Shown here piece by piece: positions 59,638 through 64,000 of a stretch of DNA of 64,000 nucleotides. Under the pieces are notes generated by a model that was not told where the DNA came from, ran no database searches, and saw nothing but the letters and a program-made list of their open reading frames with translations. The position numbers and the translations under genes are program-made. Origin of the DNA: Pseudomonas sp. HOU2 (lineage in GTDB: Bacteria; Pseudomonadota; Gammaproteobacteria; Pseudomonadales; Pseudomonadaceae); NCBI RefSeq assembly GCF_040729435.1, contig NZ_CP160398.1:992001-1056000 (forward strand), in the 5' to 3' direction. Each line of letters opens with the position of its first letter. The first letter of the stretch is position 1.

Positions 59638-59922
59638 ATCTGAAATTGTATACATCCGCTCCGAAGAGGTGTTCGCCCAGTGTAATGGCCTGGCAATCCA
59701 TGCACCGGTAAAGAGCCCTGACACTGGGCGAACGGGAAGGATTTTAATAGAAGTTGGCGCATATGTCGTCATGCATAAAGGTAAATTTTATGTACGAAGA
59801 AGTTAATAGATATTTATCGACGAATGCTTTCGCGAAACTTTCAAGCTGCTGCATCACTCGTTTCAGATGATTGTTCTCATACAATAATCTGTACAAGAAC
59901 AATCATCTTGTAGAGTTAATGC
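59638..59922. other. Intergenic region with two inverted repeats
   Basis: TTCGCCCAGTGT (59672-59683) and ACACTGGGCGAA (59721-59732) form 12-bp perfect arms. AGATGATTGTTCT and AGAACAATCATCT (about 59865-59909) form 13-bp perfect arms around an 18-base loop, near the 3' end of the minus-strand gene that follows, and may end its transcript. A 45-codon frame (59669-59806, GTG start) lies across the first repeat; I do not call it a gene. Confidence 0.5.
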
Positions 59923-60507
59923 TCAGCTTTCGTGCTGACTGGTCACTTTTAATACATCGGTATAAGTGACAACTACGCTCTGCCCTACTTTCAAATCTTT
60001 CAGCTTGGCTTGGATTTCAGGCTTTTTCACGTCAAGGGTTTTCGACTGGCCCGCCGGGTTTTCCAGCGTCACTTCGTTTTTCTTCAAATCAATTTTGGTG
60101 ATTTTCAGTTGCACCTGAATCTGGCGATAGGCCTCGCCACCCGGATTATCCGTGCCGGGAGCCTTGCGCAGCTCGCCGCTGCGCTCGACGGTGCCAGGCA
60201 GACCTTTATCCACATCGGTATCGAGGTAAGCCGCCACCGAGCGCTGCACTTCGACTTTTACCAGATCGCCGACCTGAAGGTTGGCGAGGTTTTTCGCCTT
60301 GTCGCTGAGCTGTACGTGAACCTGACGACCTTCAGCACCTTCGAGCACAACCTGATGGTTGGCCGCATCGACGGCCAGCACTTTGGTGGTGACCTGATCG
60401 GCCTCGACGGTGGCAGACAGCGGTATATCGGCCGCCATTACGCCGAAGCTGGTGGCGGACAGAACGGTTGCGAGGGTGATGGCCTTGGCCAGAGAGTGGA
60501 GCTTCAT
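59923..60507 (-). CDS. Exported protein of unknown function
   Basis: The protein has 194 residues from the ATG at 60507, with a signal peptide (AITLATVLSATSFGVMA-AD). The mature part repeats beta-strand patterns: TTKVLAVDAANHQVVLEGAE and ITKIDLKKNEVTLENPAGQ, each followed by a VGDLVKVEV or VGQSVVVTYT strand, suggesting two OB-like or barrel domains. Periplasmic. Function unknown; the N-terminal extension of the frame is not used. Confidence 0.75.
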   Translation of the reverse strand: MKLHSLAKAITLATVLSATSFGVMAADIPLSATVEADQVTTKVLAVDAANHQVVLEGAEGRQVHVQLSDKAKNLANLQVGDLVKVEVQRSVAAYLDTDVDKGLPGTVERSGELRKAPGTDNPGGEAYRQIQVQLKITKIDLKKNEVTLENPAGQSKTLDVKKPEIQAKLKDLKVGQSVVVTYTDVLKVTSQHES

Positions 60508-60592
60508 AAGCAGTACTTTCCCTGTAATGAATGGCAGCAACCGGCGCCAACGCGTGTTTGGCGCCGAATGTGCCACTGAGCATAGACGCTGT

Positions 60593-60775
60593 TCAGGGCT
60601 TGGCTTTGGTTTCTGACGCGGCGGTCTCCTGCGCGGTGGATTCGCCACTGGCGGTGCCCTTGCCGCTGTCCTTGCGCTGTTTGGGATCGGTCGGGCGCAG
60701 GGCGTCGTTGTCGCGTTCGGTTTCTCCCGGTGGCCGGGGTTCGTCGGGGTGTTCGCTGGGGGATACGGGTTTCAT
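60593..60775 (-). CDS. Small hydrophilic protein
   Basis: The 60-residue protein (MKPVSPSEHPDEPRPPGETE) is rich in Pro, Glu, Lys, Ser and Thr and is predicted to be disordered. The ATG follows GAGGAG at good spacing. It starts 11 bp after the 80-residue gene upstream, so the two are probably co-transcribed. No known function. Confidence 0.65.
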   Translation of the reverse strand: MKPVSPSEHPDEPRPPGETERDNDALRPTDPKQRKDSGKGTASGESTAQETAASETKAKP

Positions 60776-60786
60776 GGCGGGGCTCC

Positions 60787-61029
60787 TCAGGCTTCGGGGT
60801 CATCCAGTTCATTGGCGACGTTTACGGCCGGCGAATCCTTGTGCAGGTCGTCGGCCTTGGCACGCAGAATCTGCCACTGCTCCAGATCGATCGCGCCCTG
60901 GCCGAGCAGGTCGTCGGCAATGCGTTGCAGATCAAAGTAATGAGCGTCGGGGGATTGCTGCCAGTAGGTCTGATCGTCGAACAGACGCTGCCAGGTGGTG
61001 AGGTCTGGGGGTTGCAGGTCGTCGCTCAT
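60787..61029 (-). CDS. Small acidic cytoplasmic protein
   Basis: The 80-residue protein begins MSDDLQPPDLTTWQRLFDDQ at the ATG at 61029, after GGAGGA. It is acidic, helical and lacks a leader or membrane segment. I recall such proteins as conserved hypotheticals in pseudomonads. It precedes the 60-residue gene in the same unit. Confidence 0.65.
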   Translation of the reverse strand: MSDDLQPPDLTTWQRLFDDQTYWQQSPDAHYFDLQRIADDLLGQGAIDLEQWQILRAKADDLHKDSPAVNVANELDDPEA

Positions 61030-61092
61030 GGTCAATCCTCCGCGGGTATTGCTTTGTAGAGGCTGCGCAATGAAACGGAGTTCAACCCAATC

Positions 61093-61168
61093 CCTGTAGG
61101 AGCTGCCGAAGGCTGCGATCTTTTAAAAGATCAAAGTCAAAAGATCGCAGCCTGCGGCAGCTCCTACA
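61093..61168. repeat. REPIN, TGTAGGAGCTGCCGAAGG family
   Basis: A 76-bp near-perfect inverted repeat with a short AAAGATC-based centre, like the one at 15564, between the small-protein genes and the AttH-like gene. Confidence 0.85.
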
Positions 61169-61185
61169 TGAATGGCAGTCAGCAG

Positions 61186-62256
61186 TCAGTACCCGGTCAT
61201 TTCCAGATAGCCACGCCCGCCATGGCTGCCGCTGATCCGCACCGGCCCTTCCCAGTACGGGATGCGCAGGTCCATCCTGGCCTTGGGGTTAAGCGCGTCG
61301 AGGCCGATGTCGAGGTGTTTGTCGGGAATGCTGATCGACCAGCGCACGGGCATCTGGCGGCCGGCGACTTTGGCGGTGTCCTGAGGGGTGAGTCTGATCT
61401 GCTCGCCGCCCAGGGTTTCGGCCCGGCCGTCGGTGCTGATCCAGGTGCCGGTCAGAAACGGCGCACCATCGGTTTGCCGGGTGCGGAACAGCATCAGCGA
61501 TTCGCCGCTGTCCAGGTGCAGGGAAAACCAGTCCCACCCGGTCTGATTGGCCGCCAACGGCTGGCTGCTCCACTCACGGTCCAGCCACGCCGGGCCGCTG
61601 ACGGTGTAGGTCTGGCCGTCGATTTGCAGGGTGCCGCTGGCCTGAAAAAACGGCTGACTGTAGTAATACGAGGCCTGGCCCTGTTCGGATTTGCGGCTGA
61701 AACCGTTGTCACCCTGCAACACCAGCGGCCGACTGGAGGTGAGGTGCAGTTGATAGCTGAAGGCTTTGTCGCTGGCACTGAGTTGCAGATCGGTCAGCGG
61801 ATCTTGCGCCTGACTGGCGAAGCGCCAATCATCGATCCACGCCTCGAACGGCGCCACGTTCACCCCGGCTTGCCCCACTCCGCCCCGGGCATAGCGCTCG
61901 GCGGCATGGTGCGCGATGGCCGATGTCACCGCGGCATGTCCGAGCCAGATCGTCTGATTGGCCCAGCCCGGTTGTTCTGCCGCAGGCTTTAAGGCGCTGC
62001 GAAACAGCGTCCACTGCACGCCGAAATCGTGACCCTGCCGGTCCTTGAGATTGGCGGTGACATACCACCACTCGATGCGAAAACCATCATGCGCGCCATG
62101 ATCCGCCGGGAAGCTGAACACCCGCCCCGGCACCACGGCGGTGAACTGCGCAGCCTGATCGCCAAGCCCGGCAAAACCCTTCTGCTCAGGCGCAGGCTGA
62201 TCGCAGCCGCCCAACAGCAGCAGTGCGAACAGCAGCGCAACCCGGTTAATCCTCAT
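61186..62256 (-). CDS. AttH-like lipoprotein (lipocalin-like hydrolase domain)
   Basis: The 356-residue protein starts at the ATG at 62256, inside the 3' end of the upstream permease gene. A lipobox LLLGGC lies at residues about 13-18, so it should be a lipoprotein. FRIEWWYVTANLKDRQGHDF, LGHAAVTS, GPAWLDREWSSQPL and GWDWFSLHLDSGESLMLFRTR match the AttH/CrtC-like (carotenoid 1,2-hydratase fold) family. AttH is encoded with ABC exporter genes attEFG in Agrobacterium; the overlapping FtsX-type permease here fits that pattern. Confidence 0.83.
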   Translation of the reverse strand: MRINRVALLFALLLLGGCDQPAPEQKGFAGLGDQAAQFTAVVPGRVFSFPADHGAHDGFRIEWWYVTANLKDRQGHDFGVQWTLFRSALKPAAEQPGWANQTIWLGHAAVTSAIAHHAAERYARGGVGQAGVNVAPFEAWIDDWRFASQAQDPLTDLQLSASDKAFSYQLHLTSSRPLVLQGDNGFSRKSEQGQASYYYSQPFFQASGTLQIDGQTYTVSGPAWLDREWSSQPLAANQTGWDWFSLHLDSGESLMLFRTRQTDGAPFLTGTWISTDGRAETLGGEQIRLTPQDTAKVAGRQMPVRWSISIPDKHLDIGLDALNPKARMDLRIPYWEGPVRISGSHGGRGYLEMTGY

Positions 62257-64000
62257 GGGCAAACGTCCTCAGCAGATCCGCCGGTTGCGTGCGGTACAAC
62301 GAATACAGCGGCCATGCCGAGGCTAATAGCGTCGCCAGCAATGCCAGCCCGAGCAACTGCAGCAGTTGCAGCGGGAACACCCGCAACGGCAAACGCCAGC
62401 CGAATGCCTGCACATTGATCACCGCGTCCAGACACCACGCCAACGCGATCCCCAACGGCAACGCCAGCACCAGCGTCAAAACCGCCAGCAGCCAGGTCTG
62501 ACCGAGGTTGAGCAGCATCAACTGGCGGCGTGTCACACCCAGTGCCCACAGCGGCGCCAGTTGCCCGAGGCGGCTCTGGCTCTGGGTCAGCAAACTGATG
62601 AACAGCGCCACACCGGCCACCGCCAAAGTGAGGCTGTTGAGCGCGGCGGTGGCGGCGAAAGTGCGTTCGAAAACCTGCACCGACCACCCCTTGAGCCGCG
62701 CCTGATCGACGATGCGGCTGTCATCGATCTGAAAGCGCGTTTGCAATGCGCGCAAAAACGGCGGGATGTCGGGCGGTGCGATGCGCAAGTTGAAACGGTT
62801 CGGTGTCAGTGACGGCCACAGCCGCAGCAGATGATTGCTGTTGACCAACACGTGTCCCTTGGGATTGCCGTAGTCGGCGTAGATCCCGACGATCCGCGGC
62901 GACCACGCCCCGCCTGGTGTCGGCACGCTTAGATGGTCCCCCGCGCGCACCTTCAGCCGTCGCGCCAGTTGTTCGCTGAGCATCACCGCGTCGTCCGTTG
63001 CCAGATGCGCCCACGGATCACCGGCAATCGCCTCGAGCAACGGCCAGTGCTGGCGATAGTGCGGATGATCGATCACCCCGAACACATCCGCCGGCCAGCC
63101 CTGCAGGGTCACTGCCACCTGCCAGTTGGGCAGCACCGCACTGACGTTCGGTTGTTGCTTGAGCCAAACGTACATTTCACGGGATTGCGCCGGATTGACC
63201 GGGTTGAGGTACAGCTCGGCACTGAGGCGTTGTTCGAGCCAGTCGTCGAAGGTCTGGCGAAACCCGGCGGTCATGCTGCCGGCGCCGATGTTGGCCGCCA
63301 GTGCCAGCAGCAACGCCATCAGTGCCAGACTCAGCGCCGGCAGTTGCTGGCGGCAATCGGCGAGAAACCACTGACCGAGTACCGAACGGCTGCGCCCGAG
63401 CAAAGGAGTAAGCACCGTACTGAGCAGCACCGGCAACGCCAGCGCGGCCCCCAGCAGCAGCCCGGCCATCAACACAAAACCGCTACCGAGACTGTTACCG
63501 AACAGCAACGCCAGCAGCGCAATCAAGCCCAGCAGCGCCGCCAGCCAACCCTGACGGCGCAACCAGCGCGCATGTTGCTGATGCCAGGCTTGCGGATCTG
63601 CCACCGCCAACAGCGGCAAACGAGCCGCACGCAGCAGACTGTTGGCACCGGCGAGCAACGCACCGAACAGGCTCAAGCCAATACCGCTGAACCACCACCA
63701 TGGACTCAGGCGCAACTGCCCCGCCACTTCCGCGCCGTACAGACCGCGCAGGCTGGCGGCGACATCCGGCAGCAACACGCTCGCCAGCCAGTAACCGCTG
63801 ATGACCCCGAACACCCCGCCAACCAGAGCCAGCACACCGAGTTCGACCACCAGACAGCCGATCAACATCCGCGCACTGACCCCGCAGGCGCGCAACGTGC
63901 GCAGCAGGCCGCGACGCTGTTCCAGCGCCAGACCGATGGCCGCGTGCACGATGAACAGCCCGACCACGAACGACAGAAATCCCAGGGCATCCAGATTGAG
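62246..64000 (-). CDS. FtsX-like ABC transporter permease, 5' end beyond the window
   Basis: At least 584 residues are visible and the frame is open at the right edge, so the start lies outside. About eight hydrophobic helices occur in two FtsX sets: LRTLRACGVSARMLIGCLVV early and LGQLAPLWALGVTRRQLMLL late, each the coupling-helix region of MacB/LolC-type permeases, with a periplasmic domain between. The 3' end overlaps the AttH-like gene by 11 bp. An ATPase gene is expected upstream, outside the window. The complex probably moves lipid or lipoprotein substrates; this is inferred from the family. Confidence 0.87.
   Translation of the reverse strand, partial: LNLDALGFLSFVVGLFIVHAAIGLALEQRRGLLRTLRACGVSARMLIGCLVVELGVLALVGGVFGVISGYWLASVLLPDVAASLRGLYGAEVAGQLRLSPWWWFSGIGLSLFGALLAGANSLLRAARLPLLAVADPQAWHQQHARWLRRQGWLAALLGLIALLALLFGNSLGSGFVLMAGLLLGAALALPVLLSTVLTPLLGRSRSVLGQWFLADCRQQLPALSLALMALLLALAANIGAGSMTAGFRQTFDDWLEQRLSAELYLNPVNPAQSREMYVWLKQQPNVSAVLPNWQVAVTLQGWPADVFGVIDHPHYRQHWPLLEAIAGDPWAHLATDDAVMLSEQLARRLKVRAGDHLSVPTPGGAWSPRIVGIYADYGNPKGHVLVNSNHLLRLWPSLTPNRFNLRIAPPDIPPFLRALQTRFQIDDSRIVDQARLKGWSVQVFERTFAATAALNSLTLAVAGVALFISLLTQSQSRLGQLAPLWALGVTRRQLMLLNLGQTWLLAVLTLVLALPLGIALAWCLDAVINVQAFGWRLPLRVFPLQLLQLLGLALLATLLASAWPLYSLYRTQPADLLRTFAHED

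Noticed and set aside
59669..59806. Small protein gene of 45 codons
   Set aside because: GTG start, no clear ribosome site, and the frame overlies an inverted repeat.

Overview
The window looks like chromosomal DNA of a fluorescent-group Pseudomonas. The evidence is GC-rich coding sequence, several families of the REP/REPIN elements typical of that group between the genes, and familiar gene sets (dhcR-dhcAB-atoB, an MntH of about 439 residues, glcDEF, HglS, AruF/AruG-like enzymes). No rRNA, tRNA, CRISPR array, insertion-sequence transposase or integrase was found. All assignments come from reading the sequence and recalled family features; no database search was run.

Positions 1-18631 are mostly ordinary core or accessory metabolism. 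They hold an OmpR-type two-component pair with repeated GATACAC heptamers upstream, a methyltransferase, a sirtuin, a LysR-regulated CoA-transferase/thiolase operon, MntH, several small envelope proteins, an esterase, an AotO-like deacylase, an orphan-looking amino-acid binding protein, a rhodanese gene divergent from a GlxA/FtrA-type regulator, and cobF with a phosphatase. Positions 18947-27237 form a less usual nitrogen cluster: an RpiR regulator with a palindrome ahead of it, an isochorismatase-fold hydrolase, a glutamine-synthetase-like ligase, an N-formylglutamate-amidohydrolase-like enzyme, an APC permease, AruF- and AruG-like succinyltransferases without the rest of the arginine succinyltransferase pathway, and a PEP-mutase/isocitrate-lyase-fold enzyme. 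A tandem array of four REPIN-like units of about 135 bp follows.

Positions 27789-39127 hold a carboxypeptidase G2-like M20 peptidase, a MASE2-GGDEF diguanylate cyclase, a Baeyer-Villiger-type monooxygenase with an alpha/beta hydrolase, glcDEF, an HglS-type 2-oxoadipate dioxygenase/decarboxylase and a DJ-1-like protein.

The most distinctive region is 39240-57722, an orphan type VI secretion island: hcp, vgrG, a DUF4123 adaptor, and a 1679-residue Rhs polymorphic toxin, followed by three displaced 5'-truncated rhs fragments. Each fragment keeps the conserved RHS core end and carries its own C-terminal toxin and immunity module. The toxins are an unrecognised CT1, a GGDG-type CT2 fused in frame to its DUF2247 immunity protein, a methyltransferase-like CT3, and an LHH nuclease CT4 with a SUKH immunity protein. 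Two more immunity-like genes follow. Copies of a GGGACAGATTTATTTTC repeat lie at the left edges of two of the fragments. Upstream of hcp are a 46-bp perfect palindrome, a third copy of its half-site and a sigma-54-like -24/-12 element, which suggests RpoN and an enhancer-binding protein drive the island.

The last part (57761-64000) returns to chromosomal genes: VanW, a GT2 glycosyltransferase, a periplasmic protein, two small hydrophilic proteins, an AttH-like lipoprotein and the 3' part of an FtsX-type ABC permease that runs off the right edge.
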